From an uncultured Alphaproteobacteria bacterium (GTDB taxonomy: Bacteria; Pseudomonadota; Alphaproteobacteria; HIMB59): a stretch of 64,000 nucleotides of DNA. Of the stretch, positions 37,184-46,550 are shown in pieces; position 1 is the first letter of the stretch, and each line of letters starts with the position of its first letter. The position numbers and the translations under genes were made by a program. The stretch is taken from the NCBI GenBank assembly GCA_902524245.1, contig CABZCN010000001.1, forward strand, positions 310,001-374,000, written 5' to 3'. A model generated the notes under the pieces. The model did no database searches. It saw only the letters and a program-made list of their open reading frames with translations, and had not been told where the DNA came from.

Positions 37184-38503
37184 ATGGGAAAAAGAATTGT
37201 AATAATAGGAGCAGGAAGCACTAACTTTGGTTTGAAGATAATTGGAGACTTTTATAAGTCTCAAATCCTTAAGGGATCTACTATCGTTCTCCACGATATA
37301 CGGCCCGAGGCAGTTGAAAAAACAAGGAAAATTGCTGAAAATTATAAAGAAAAACTTCAGGTAGACTTTCAAATTGAAGCTACCACTTCAAGAGAAGAAG
37401 CTCTCAAAGGTGCTGATTTTTGTTTAATCTCTATTGAAGTTGGAAATAGATTTGAACTCTGGGAACAAGATTGGGGGGTACCAGTTGAATATGGTTTTAA
37501 ACAAATTTATGGAGAAAACGGAGGGCCCGGAGGTCTATTTCATGCTTTAAGAATAATACCGGTGATCATAGAAATTTGTGAGGATATAGAAAAGATTTGC
37601 CCGAACGCCGTTGTATTTAATTACTCGAACCCCATGCAAAGAATATGTCATGCTCTTACCACAAAATTTCCAAATCTAAATATAATTGGCTTATGCCATG
37701 AAATTCATTCTATGGAAAGACAATTGCCAACTTTGCTCGATACCAACCTCGACAATATAGAATTTGAAGCAGGAGGGCTAAATCATTTTAGTATCCTATT
37801 GGATGTCAAATATAAAGACTCCAAAAAAGATGGATATCCTATTATTCGAGATAAATTTAATAGCTACTACTCTAACTTAATTAATGATCATGAGGGTTTT
37901 GAGTCAGACCCTGGCGCTGAAAGAGGAGTCTTCTTTGAGTTATTTAAAAAATATTCTTACCTTCCCATTACAACAGACAGTCATGTCGGAGAATACATGC
38001 AATGGGCTTTCAGCGTGGCTGATCACGAAGGAATTTCAGATTTTTATAAAAAATATAAAAATAGATGTTTAAATTTTTATGAAGATGACTTTTTATATGG
38101 AAGGTTTTTTGATAATAGCAAACCAAAACTAGATGAGAGAGTTGTGCCAATTATTGAAAGTATTATTGAAGATGACAATAGACTTGAACATGCAGTAAAT
38201 ATCCCAAATAATAATTTTATTGAATATTTACCAAATGATATAGTAGTAGAAGTGCCAGCTGTTATTAACAAAAAAGGCGCGAATGGAAAAAAACTAGATA
38301 ATTATCCTAAAACATTTGGCGCTCTTTTAAATTCGCAAACAGGAGTCATACAATTAACAACAGAGGCAATTTTAAATAAATCAAAACACGGTGCATATTT
38401 AGCTCTTTTGTCAGATCCTATTGTTGATGATGCAATTAAGGCTGAAAAACTTTTAAATACTATGATTAATAAACAATCAAAATTTTTAGGATATTTAAAC
38501 TGA
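37184..38503 (+). CDS. GH4 family glycoside hydrolase (alpha-glucosidase/galactosidase-like)
   Basis: 439-aa NAD- and metal-dependent hydrolase. N-terminal Rossmann motif IIGAGSTNFG; metal ligands C171 in GLCHEI and H201 in GGLNHF; FNYSNPMQR is the family substrate loop. GH4 enzymes act by oxidation-elimination and accept alpha- or beta-linked sugars, some only 6-phosphates. No PTS gene is nearby and the sugar enters by an ABC transporter, so an unphosphorylated glycoside is likely. It shares one base with the ATPase gene. Confidence 0.88.
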   Translation: MGKRIVIIGAGSTNFGLKIIGDFYKSQILKGSTIVLHDIRPEAVEKTRKIAENYKEKLQVDFQIEATTSREEALKGADFCLISIEVGNRFELWEQDWGVPVEYGFKQIYGENGGPGGLFHALRIIPVIIEICEDIEKICPNAVVFNYSNPMQRICHALTTKFPNLNIIGLCHEIHSMERQLPTLLDTNLDNIEFEAGGLNHFSILLDVKYKDSKKDGYPIIRDKFNSYYSNLINDHEGFESDPGAERGVFFELFKKYSYLPITTDSHVGEYMQWAFSVADHEGISDFYKKYKNRCLNFYEDDFLYGRFFDNSKPKLDERVVPIIESIIEDDNRLEHAVNIPNNNFIEYLPNDIVVEVPAVINKKGANGKKLDNYPKTFGALLNSQTGVIQLTTEAILNKSKHGAYLALLSDPIVDDAIKAEKLLNTMINKQSKFLGYLN

Positions 38504-39579
38504 TGGCAGATATAGAACTCAGCTCAATTAATAAATTCTTTGGAAAAACCCATGTAATAAAAGATTTTTCACTCAATATTAAAAGTCAGTCATTTACAAC
38601 ACTTGTTGGGCCCTCTGGGTGTGGAAAGTCGACATTATTACGGATGATAGCTGGGTTAGAAGAAACTAATTCGGGAAAAATATCAATTGGTGGAGAAGAA
38701 GTAAATAACCTCCCTCCTAAAGAAAGAAATATTGCCATGGTTTTTCAATCTTATGCTCTTTATCCCCATATGACTGTTTTTGATAATATGGCATTTGGAC
38801 TGAAATTAGAGAAAAGGCCTAAAGATGAAGTTAAAGATAGAGTACATGAGGCTGCAAAAATTTTACAAATTGAAGATTATCTTCTAAGAAAGCCTAAACA
38901 GCTATCAGGAGGTCAAAGACAAAGAGTTGCTATTGGTAGAGCAATAACTAGAAAACCTAAAGTCTTTTTATTTGATGAACCTTTATCTAATTTAGATGCC
39001 GCTTTAAGAGTTCAAATGAGAATTGAATTAGCAAAATTACATGACCATTTGGATGCAACCATGGTTTATGTGACTCATGACCAAACTGAGGCAATGACTT
39101 TATCTGATGAGATTGTTGTGTTAGATCAAGGTGAGATTTCTCAACAAGGTAAGCCTATAGAATTATATAATAACCCAAAAAATTTATTTGTTGCAGGTTT
39201 CATTGGTTCTCCAAAGATGAATTTTGTAAATGCTAAAATTTCATCAATAGATCATAATAAAGTTGAAATTAATATTTTAGGTTCAAAGATTACAATTTCA
39301 AAAACAATTAAATCAAATGAAAATACTGATATTATTTTTGGAATTAGACCTGAGGACATAATTATTACTGATAGCTCAGATTATGACTTCCAAGGTAAAG
39401 CGTTCGTTGTGGAAAAATTAGGCTCCAATACTTTTATTTATTTAGATAATGAAGGTGATCCAATAGTAGTTGAAGCATCAGGAGATAGTTTAATTAAAGT
39501 TGGTGATGATGTTAAAATTAAATTTGATTTAAACAAAACAAATTTGTTCAATTCTAGTAATAAAATAAGAATTGATTAA
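38503..39579 (+). CDS. aglK: Sugar ABC transporter ATPase (AglK/MalK/UgpC type)
   Basis: 358-aa ATPase: Walker A GPSGCGKST, Q-loop VFQSYALYPHM, signature LSGGQRQR, Walker B VFLFDEPLSNLDA, switch His in YVTHDQTEAM, then an OB-fold regulatory domain from about residue 240. It powers the AglF-AglG importer. Such MalK-type ATPases are often shared between importers. Confidence 0.92.
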   Translation: MADIELSSINKFFGKTHVIKDFSLNIKSQSFTTLVGPSGCGKSTLLRMIAGLEETNSGKISIGGEEVNNLPPKERNIAMVFQSYALYPHMTVFDNMAFGLKLEKRPKDEVKDRVHEAAKILQIEDYLLRKPKQLSGGQRQRVAIGRAITRKPKVFLFDEPLSNLDAALRVQMRIELAKLHDHLDATMVYVTHDQTEAMTLSDEIVVLDQGEISQQGKPIELYNNPKNLFVAGFIGSPKMNFVNAKISSIDHNKVEINILGSKITISKTIKSNENTDIIFGIRPEDIIITDSSDYDFQGKAFVVEKLGSNTFIYLDNEGDPIVVEASGDSLIKVGDDVKIKFDLNKTNLFNSSNKIRID

Positions 39580-40894
39580 CTTATCTATTCTTCAAGACTT
39601 TCCAAAAGATTTTAAATTTGGAGTTGCTACTTCCTCTTATCAGATTGAAGGAACGACGTATGGCAATTGTGGTAAATCAATTTGGGACGATTTTGCTGAG
39701 AGAACATTGAATGGCATTGATGGGAAACTTGCTTGTAATCATATTGAATATTTCAAAGAGGATATTAAACTTATAAAAGACGCGGGTTTTAAGGCCTATC
39801 GTTTCTCATTTGCTTGGCCTAGATTATTTCCAGACAACAATAAAGATGTAAATTTAAAGGGTGTGGATTTTTACAAGCAATTATTAGAAGAAATAAATAA
39901 TTGTGATTTAGAGGCTTTCCCAACAATTTATCATTGGGATCTTCCAATTAGGTTTCAAAAAATTAAAAGTTGGGAAGATCAAGAAACCTGTAAACATTTT
40001 GGAGATTTATCTTTTTTCATATCAAAAACATTTGGAGATCAATTTGAAAAAATTTCAACCATTAATGAGCCTTGGTGTGTTTCGTGGTTAAGTCATTATT
40101 TAGGAGAGCATGCACCAGGTATTAAAAATATCCGATCAGCTGCAAAAACTATGCATAATATTTTATTTGCGCACTCGCAATCTGTTGAAGCATTAAGGTC
40201 ATGTAATGATCATCAGATCGGAATAGTTTTAAATAATCAATTTGGTCAACCTATAGATAGTAATGAAGAAAATATTCAAGCAACAAAACTGTTTGATGAA
40301 ATTCATAATAGATGGTTTTCCGATGCTATCTTTAAAGGTAAATATCCAGAATTAGCTTTATCCATCCTAGAAAAATACCTCCCAGAGAATTATAAAACAC
40401 AATTAGAATTAATATCTTCACCAATTGACTGGATAGGATTGAATTATTACACCCGGTCTTTAATCAAATACAAAAAATCAGATGATGGTGTCAATTATGA
40501 ATGTAATAGTGGGACGCTAAAAAAAACAGATATGGGGTGGGAATTTTATCCTGAGGGATTGAGCTACTTTATTAAAAGAATTAATAAAGAATACGACAAT
40601 AATATTCCAATCTATATTACAGAAAATGGGATGGCTAATAATGACAAATTATCTACAGGAAATAGTATTAAAGATCATGATAGAATAGAATTTTTCAATA
40701 TACACTTAAAAGAGGTGTTAGATTGCGTGAATGAAAAATTACCAGTCAAAGGGTATTTTGCTTGGTCTTTACTTGATAACTATGAGTGGGCCTTTGGTTA
40801 CTCAAAAAGATTTGGTTTAGTTTTTACTGATTTCCAAAACTTTAAGAGAATACCCAAAAATTCTTATTATGAATTTCAAAAATACTTGAAATAA
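39572..40894 (+). CDS. GH1 family beta-glucosidase
   Basis: 440-aa TIM-barrel hydrolase. The acid/base Glu is E166 in TINEPW and the nucleophile Glu is in IYITENGMAN near residue 350; YQIEG, FAWPRLFP and WSLLDNYEWAFGYSKRFGL are also standard. No signal peptide, so it works in the cytoplasm on imported beta-glucosides. The TTG at 39572 overlaps the ATPase gene by 8 bases and gives the family N-terminus (FPKDFKFGVATSSYQIEG). Confidence 0.92.
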   Translation: MINLSILQDFPKDFKFGVATSSYQIEGTTYGNCGKSIWDDFAERTLNGIDGKLACNHIEYFKEDIKLIKDAGFKAYRFSFAWPRLFPDNNKDVNLKGVDFYKQLLEEINNCDLEAFPTIYHWDLPIRFQKIKSWEDQETCKHFGDLSFFISKTFGDQFEKISTINEPWCVSWLSHYLGEHAPGIKNIRSAAKTMHNILFAHSQSVEALRSCNDHQIGIVLNNQFGQPIDSNEENIQATKLFDEIHNRWFSDAIFKGKYPELALSILEKYLPENYKTQLELISSPIDWIGLNYYTRSLIKYKKSDDGVNYECNSGTLKKTDMGWEFYPEGLSYFIKRINKEYDNNIPIYITENGMANNDKLSTGNSIKDHDRIEFFNIHLKEVLDCVNEKLPVKGYFAWSLLDNYEWAFGYSKRFGLVFTDFQNFKRIPKNSYYEFQKYLK

Positions 40895-40898
40895 GTCT

Positions 40899-41633
40899 CT
40901 ACCTTATACTTCTTCCACCATCTACTGGTATAGTCAAACCCGTCATAAAAGATGCACTCTCACTTGCTAAAAAATATATTACATTGGCCACTTCTTTTGG
41001 TTTGCCAACCCTTCCTATGGGATGGTTTTCTCTCATTCTTTTTTGATACACTTTCAGTGATAAATCTTTTTTAAAGGAGGCCAACATTGGTGTTTCAATG
41101 GCCCCTGGAGCGACAGCGTTTACTCTGATTTTATTTTTTGTTAAATCCAGAGCAAGTGACGCTGTAAAAGATATTATCGCACTTTTAGAAGTCGCGTATG
41201 CCAACATATTTTTTGCTCCTCTAATACTGTTTATTGATGCAACATTTATAATTGAAGAATTTTTAGCTTTTTTAAGAAAAGGTAAAATATACTTACAAGC
41301 AAGAAAGGTGCCTGTTACGTTATTATTGAGATGGTATGACCAATCACTCATAGACGTGGTCTCTAAATTTCCACTCAATCTGACACCTGCGCTATTTACT
41401 AAGACATCAATTTTTTTAAATTTTTTTTTAATATATAGAGCTAGATTTTCCCAATCCTTATTCTTAGTAATATCAATGCGATGATATTCGATATCTTTAG
41501 TATTTTTATTATTATTATTTTTAAAGTAAGTACAAATAACTTTGTATCCATTATCTAAAAAAATTTTAGATGTACTTTTTCCTATACCTGACTCAGCGCC
41601 TGTTATTAAGGCAACTCTTTTTTTAGATGTCAA
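40899..41633 (-). CDS. Short-chain dehydrogenase/reductase (FabG-like)
   Basis: 244-aa NAD(P)-dependent SDR. Cofactor motif TGAESGIG, NSAG, catalytic Ser in NVASINS and YATSK (Tyr and Lys). The substrate is not given by sequence. Start is TTG at 41633, 3 bases after the iolD stop, so it is co-transcribed with iolD and may act on an inositol or sugar intermediate. It is convergent with the GH1 gene. Confidence 0.85.
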   Translation of the reverse strand: MTSKKRVALITGAESGIGKSTSKIFLDNGYKVICTYFKNNNNKNTKDIEYHRIDITKNKDWENLALYIKKKFKKIDVLVNSAGVRLSGNLETTSMSDWSYHLNNNVTGTFLACKYILPFLKKAKNSSIINVASINSIRGAKNMLAYATSKSAIISFTASLALDLTKNKIRVNAVAPGAIETPMLASFKKDLSLKVYQKRMRENHPIGRVGKPKEVANVIYFLASESASFMTGLTIPVDGGRSIR

Positions 41634-41636
41634 AAA

Positions 41637-43481
41637 TTAAACACCTTTACGCTGTTTGCTCTTTCCAGACTCAAAATCCTCAAGGGCATTTTTATTATTA
41701 TCAGTAATTGGATCTTGTAATGTTGGGCTTTCCCAAAATGCAGTCCCCTCTAACCATTCATAACCATGAGTTTTAATTGTTATAACATAAGTTTTATCTG
41801 AGTCTTTGGCCCTTTTATAAGCTGCCTCTAGCTCTGAAGTTGAGCTTACAGTCTCTGCATTAGCTCCCATACTTTTTGCGTGATTTTCAAAATCTACAAA
41901 TTTAAGATTGGTTGCTCTAGCTGCACGAAGATTACAAATGTATTCTTTTCCTCCTTTAGCTAATTGAAGGCGATTAATTACCATGTGCCCTCCATTATCA
42001 CATACTATAATAATGAGCTTTTGATCGTAAATAACTGAGCTATATATATCTGTATTGTTTAGTAAGTAAGAACCATCACCAACAAATACCACCACGTCTT
42101 GATTGGGTTTAGCCATTTTAATTCCTAGTGCGCCTGAAATTTCATAGCCCATACAACTAAAACCCCACTCAGTTTCAAAGGTATTAAGCTGCTTTGGTTT
42201 CCAAACTTGTACAACTTCTCCAACAAGCCCCCCTGCTGCTGTTACTACAATATCACTTGGATCTGAATTTCTATAAACCGCTCCTACCGCGTGAGCATAG
42301 GAGGGTTCCTCTTGATTGGTGGGTCCGCTTTGTTTTTCAACATAAGCATCCCATTTATTCTTTTCCTTAATTGCTCTTTTATACCAGTCATCAGAAGCTT
42401 TCCAATCACCAAGAGCTTCAGATATTTTCTGAAGACCTACTTTAGCATCGCTTATTACAGGGGTTGCTAAATGTTTTGTGGTGTCATATCGAGCTGTATT
42501 TACTGAAACTAATTTGAAATTAGGATTTTCAAAATTTGCCCATGAGCCTGTGGTAAAATCTGCGAGCTTTGTCCCTATGGCTAAAGCTAAGTCAGTGTCT
42601 TTAGATAAACTATTTGATGAGCCTTCTCCTAACGCACCAACCGCACTAATATAATACGGATCATCTTTAGTCATACAACCAATTCCCATTACCGTTGAAG
42701 TGACAGGAATGTTATGTTTTTTTGCAAATTTTGAGAGTTCTTGCTCTGCTTCAGAGTAGAGAACACCTCCTCCTGAAATAATAATAGGTTGTTTTGAATT
42801 TTTTATTTTTTCGACTGCTTGATTGATCTGACTTGGATCTGGATGAACTCTTCTTATCTCGTGTACTTTTTCTTCGAAAAATACTTCAGGGTAATCAAAT
42901 GACTCTCCTTGAACATCTTGTGACATTGCAATAGTTGCTGGTCCACAGTCAGAGGGGTCAAGCATGACTTGGATAGCTTGAGGAAGAGAAGCAAGAATTT
43001 GTTCTGGTCTTGTAATTCTATCGAAATACTTTGAAACAGGTTTAAAAGCATCATTTGCGGTTTCAATAGGTGAGTTGAAATTTTCAACTTGTTGCAAAAC
43101 AGGATCAGGAAAGCGGCTGGCAAATGTATCTCCTGGGAGGAGCAATATTGGAAGACGATTGCTCAGAGCAACTGCTGCTGCCGTAACCATGTTTGTTGCA
43201 CCAGGACCAACAGACGATGTAGCAATAAATATTTGCTTTCTCCTCATTGCTCTTGCGTAGCCAATACCTGTTAAAGCCATACTTTGCTCGTGGTGACCCC
43301 TATAGCCTGGAAGATCAGACTGAAACTCTTCCATGGCTTGGCCAAGGCAAGCGACATTACCATGACCATATATAGCAAAGGCACCTGGAAACAAAGGAAC
43401 TTTCTTACCATCAATAGTAGTTTTTTGAGATATTAAATATTTAAATAGTGCATGAGCACAAGACAATTTAATAGTTTTCAT
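41637..43481 (-). CDS. iolD: 3D-(3,5/4)-trihydroxycyclohexane-1,2-dione acylhydrolase
   Basis: 614-aa thiamin-diphosphate enzyme that opens the ring of the myo-inositol breakdown intermediate. The N-terminal Glu of the ThDP proton relay is in GYRGHHEQSMALTGIGYARAMRR, and the ThDP-magnesium motif is GDGSYLLNNTDIYSS. Length and the long N-terminal segment separate IolD from acetolactate synthase. It has a good GGAGG ribosome site. None of the other iol genes is adjacent, so the rest of the pathway must be elsewhere, or the enzyme works on a related cyclic dione. Confidence 0.88.
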   Translation of the reverse strand: MKTIKLSCAHALFKYLISQKTTIDGKKVPLFPGAFAIYGHGNVACLGQAMEEFQSDLPGYRGHHEQSMALTGIGYARAMRRKQIFIATSSVGPGATNMVTAAAVALSNRLPILLLPGDTFASRFPDPVLQQVENFNSPIETANDAFKPVSKYFDRITRPEQILASLPQAIQVMLDPSDCGPATIAMSQDVQGESFDYPEVFFEEKVHEIRRVHPDPSQINQAVEKIKNSKQPIIISGGGVLYSEAEQELSKFAKKHNIPVTSTVMGIGCMTKDDPYYISAVGALGEGSSNSLSKDTDLALAIGTKLADFTTGSWANFENPNFKLVSVNTARYDTTKHLATPVISDAKVGLQKISEALGDWKASDDWYKRAIKEKNKWDAYVEKQSGPTNQEEPSYAHAVGAVYRNSDPSDIVVTAAGGLVGEVVQVWKPKQLNTFETEWGFSCMGYEISGALGIKMAKPNQDVVVFVGDGSYLLNNTDIYSSVIYDQKLIIIVCDNGGHMVINRLQLAKGGKEYICNLRAARATNLKFVDFENHAKSMGANAETVSSTSELEAAYKRAKDSDKTYVITIKTHGYEWLEGTAFWESPTLQDPITDNNKNALEDFESGKSKQRKGV

Positions 43482-43585
43482 TTTTCCTCCAAAAAACTTT
43501 ATTATTATAGATATAACATGATAGAAAACTTATTTGAATTAAAAACCTTTAAAAATAGAGACTTTTTTGACATAAAGTTTACCTA

Positions 43586-44557
43586 ATGAATAAAATTAAA
43601 GTTGCGATATTAGGAATGGTTCATCAAAAAGGCTTAGACTTTTTAAGACAAAAAGATTTTGAGGTTTTTGAAGTAAAAAATTTTGAACCTGAATATTTAA
43701 AAGAAAAGTTAGAATTCGTTGATGGAATATTATTGAGGACATCAAAACTAGATAAAAATATCTTAAAAAATTGTAGTAAATTAAAAATTATATCAAGGCA
43801 TGGAGTTGGTTACGATAATGTAGATGCAGACTATCTCAATCAGAAAAAAATTGCTCTCGGTATTACATCTAAATCAAATGCTGTGAGTGTAGCTGAACAT
43901 GTAATGACTTTTTTTATGTATTTAACTAAAAATTTGTCAACTTCAGATAAATTAGTAAGAGATGGCAACTTTAAAAAGAAATCTGAGCTACCTGATTTTT
44001 TTGAATTATATGAAAAAAAAGTGCTAATCTTTGGTTTTGGCAGGATAGGTAAAGAAGTTGCTAAAAGATGTCATGGGTTTGGTATGAAAGTTTATGTTTA
44101 TGATCCATTTTTAGATAATAATGTAATTGAAGAACATAACTGCATACCTACTGGAAAAAAGGAAGGTCTATCTCTGGCAGATTATATAACTATTCACTTG
44201 CCTTTGAATGAAGATACCAAAAACTTTATATCTAAAACAGAATTCAATGTAATGAAAAAAAATTCTATTGTTATAAATACATCTAGAGGAGGTATAATAA
44301 ATGAGATTGACTTATATCAAGCATTAAATGAGAAAATGATAAAAAGTGCTGGCATAGATGTATTCGAGTCTGAGCCTCCAGACCCCAATCATCCATTTTT
44401 TAAATTAGAAAATATTTTATTAACTCCGCATAATGCTGCACTTACTTTAGAATGTAGAATGAGGATGTCTCAGGAGGCTGCAGAAAATATTTATTTTTAT
44501 TTAAAAGAGAAAAATAAATTAAATTATGAAAATTTAGTTAATAAAAATTATTTATAG
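43586..44557 (+). CDS. D-isomer-specific 2-hydroxyacid dehydrogenase
   Basis: 323-aa SerA/D-lactate-dehydrogenase family protein. NAD motif GFGRIGKEVAKR, catalytic Arg in NTSRGGIINE, Glu in DVFESEPPD and His in LTPHNA. It has no ACT domain, so it is not a full PGDH. It lies alone, divergent from iolD and convergent with the SMP-30 gene; substrate unknown, but a sugar-derived 2-hydroxyacid fits its surroundings. Confidence 0.86.
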   Translation: MNKIKVAILGMVHQKGLDFLRQKDFEVFEVKNFEPEYLKEKLEFVDGILLRTSKLDKNILKNCSKLKIISRHGVGYDNVDADYLNQKKIALGITSKSNAVSVAEHVMTFFMYLTKNLSTSDKLVRDGNFKKKSELPDFFELYEKKVLIFGFGRIGKEVAKRCHGFGMKVYVYDPFLDNNVIEEHNCIPTGKKEGLSLADYITIHLPLNEDTKNFISKTEFNVMKKNSIVINTSRGGIINEIDLYQALNEKMIKSAGIDVFESEPPDPNHPFFKLENILLTPHNAALTLECRMRMSQEAAENIYFYLKEKNKLNYENLVNKNYL

Positions 44558-44559
44558 AA

Positions 44560-45432
44560 TTAAATTTCACATAATAATTGTTTTAGGCCTTTGGTTCCTG
44601 ATTGGACTTTAAATAAATTTCCATCTGAATTTTCGATAATTGATTGTTGTTTTAAAGAGGTTACATATAAAGTCTCTAAATCTGGGCCACCGAAGGCAAG
44701 GCAAGTTGGTGTCTTGGTTGGTAAATTTATTTTTTTTATAACTGTCTCACTTTTAGTATCTATACAAATTAAACATTTTCCCCTCACTCTGGCAGACCAA
44801 TAATTGTCGTTTATGTCCATAGCAGCACCATCTGGTTCTCCAAGATCTTTGAAAATCATATTTGAATTTAATTTAGTAAGTTTTTTAAAATTTTCGGTGT
44901 ATTCGAATTTTTGTATTAGCCCCGTAGGAGTATCTGCAAAAAACATTATATTTTTTTTTCGAGAAAATGCTAATCCATTAGAAACAGTTATGTTAGATAA
45001 AAGTTTGGTAAGTGACAAGTCTGGGGCCAGTCTGTATAGGTTGGCAATTGGTCTTCTGTTTAATTTATCTGGGTCTTCGTTGTAAGTTCCGAACACAATT
45101 CCACCATAGGGATCTACCTTTGCATCATTAATTCGGGTCTCTCTAATGTTTGTTTCAACATCGCATATTTTTTTGAAAGATGAGAATTCTTGATTTGAAA
45201 TAGCAATAAATTTTGGAAACCCAATAATATAACCATCTTTTTTTCTTGGTAAAATAAAACCAGCCCTATCTGGTAAATTATATTTGAAACTTTGATTACT
45301 TTGATTAAGCTTCCAAATTGTTTTACCTTCTATGTCTGTCCAAGTTAAGCAATTTTCTTTTGAGTCCCAGAAGCAACTTTCTCCTATTAAATTTTGACAT
45401 GTCAGGGCTGTTGAAACCTTATAGTTATTCAT
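44560..45432 (-). CDS. SMP-30/gluconolactonase family protein
   Basis: 290-aa six-bladed beta-propeller hydrolase (from the ATG at 45432; a TTG lies at 45435). The metal site residues are in GESCFWDSKENCLTWTDIE, VSNGLAFSRKKNIMFFADT and GEPDGAAMDINDNYW. These hydrolyse sugar lactones. The gene upstream encodes a PQQ-type sugar dehydrogenase that would make lactones, so a two-step oxidation is likely, although this protein lacks a signal peptide and would act in the cytoplasm. Confidence 0.85.
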   Translation of the reverse strand: MNNYKVSTALTCQNLIGESCFWDSKENCLTWTDIEGKTIWKLNQSNQSFKYNLPDRAGFILPRKKDGYIIGFPKFIAISNQEFSSFKKICDVETNIRETRINDAKVDPYGGIVFGTYNEDPDKLNRRPIANLYRLAPDLSLTKLLSNITVSNGLAFSRKKNIMFFADTPTGLIQKFEYTENFKKLTKLNSNMIFKDLGEPDGAAMDINDNYWSARVRGKCLICIDTKSETVIKKINLPTKTPTCLAFGGPDLETLYVTSLKQQSIIENSDGNLFKVQSGTKGLKQLLCEI

Positions 45433-45467
45433 CAAATAAAATCATCATTTTTTAACATAAAGAAAAG

Positions 45468-46550
45468 TTAGGGTTTGAGAACAAATAAATTTGAGTCTCT
45501 CTCATCGGCAATAACATATATATTACCCAGTTGGTCTATCTCTGTATCTCTTACTCTTCCAATTTTATCTTTAAAAATTATCTCCTCTTTAACAAATTTA
45601 TTATCTTTTCTGTGCAATACAGAAAGGTATTGATATTTTAGTGAAGATACTAAGAGAGAATTTTTCCACTCAGGGAATGCGTCTCCATGATAAAACTTAA
45701 TCCCACTAACTGCTATTGAGGGCACCCAAACAAAATCAGGTTTTAAAAATCCAGGCTCCCATGCATTACCGTCACCTATTATAGTACCTGAGTAATTCGT
45801 TCCTCCCCAACCTATTTTTTTCCAACCATAATTAGATCCACTTACAACTTTTCCTATGAAGTCGCCTCCTTTAGGTCCATGATTAGATATGTAAATTGAA
45901 TTTGTTTGAGGATCTAATGTCATGCCTTGAGGGTTTCTAACACCAATTTGGTATAACTCAGGTAACCAGTTATTGCCTGAAATGAAGGGATTATCATCAG
46001 GAAATTCGCCATTTTTGTGAATTCTGATTATAGAACCAATAGAGTTTGAAAAGTCCTGGGCAATCATACCCTTACCTCTTTCCCCAATACTGACGTAAAG
46101 ATAATCGTCAAGAATTTCTATTCGAGAACCGAAATGCTTACCATTACTAAAGTATGGAAGTGCTTCATAAATAAGTTTTTCATTTATGAGGATATTGTTT
46201 TTAAGCTCAGCGCGATAAATAGCAGTAGTGTATTTACCATTTTTTTTAATAGAACCAGTGACCCATATAATATTTTTTTCACTTACTATATCTAGAAGTC
46301 CTCCTTGTCCATGTTGAACAAAGGGAATATTATGATCAATTTTTATTTTTGTATAATCATTTGTGTTAACAAGAAAAATTTCACCTGATTTTTGCGTGAT
46401 CAATAACTGATCGTCCGTCCAGCTCATACCCCAAGGATTGTTTAAAGATATTGGTGTTTTCTCTAAAGTTATAGAATGCGTATGTGCACTAAAAAATAAT
46501 AAATAAAAAGTAAATAAAAAAGTTTTTTTAAATGAGTTTATTATCTTCAT
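45468..46550 (-). CDS. PQQ-dependent aldose sugar dehydrogenase (GSDH/YliI family)
   Basis: 360-aa secreted beta-propeller. Signal peptide to about residue 27, then ISLNNPWGMSWTDDQLLITQKSGEIFLV, QGGLLDI, IGVRNPQGMTLDPQTNSIYISNHGPKGGD and GVSGIKFYHGDAFPEWKNSLLV, matching Glucose/Sorbosone dehydrogenase proteins. It oxidises aldose sugars in the periplasm if PQQ is available; no PQQ synthesis gene is in the window. It overlaps the upstream ATPase gene by 23 bases. Confidence 0.85.
   Translation of the reverse strand: MKIINSFKKTFLFTFYLLFFSAHTHSITLEKTPISLNNPWGMSWTDDQLLITQKSGEIFLVNTNDYTKIKIDHNIPFVQHGQGGLLDIVSEKNIIWVTGSIKKNGKYTTAIYRAELKNNILINEKLIYEALPYFSNGKHFGSRIEILDDYLYVSIGERGKGMIAQDFSNSIGSIIRIHKNGEFPDDNPFISGNNWLPELYQIGVRNPQGMTLDPQTNSIYISNHGPKGGDFIGKVVSGSNYGWKKIGWGGTNYSGTIIGDGNAWEPGFLKPDFVWVPSIAVSGIKFYHGDAFPEWKNSLLVSSLKYQYLSVLHRKDNKFVKEEIIFKDKIGRVRDTEIDQLGNIYVIADERDSNLFVLKP

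Noticed and set aside
41098-41484. 128-aa plus-strand frame inside the SDR gene
   Set aside because: Antisense shadow of a gene with all SDR motifs.
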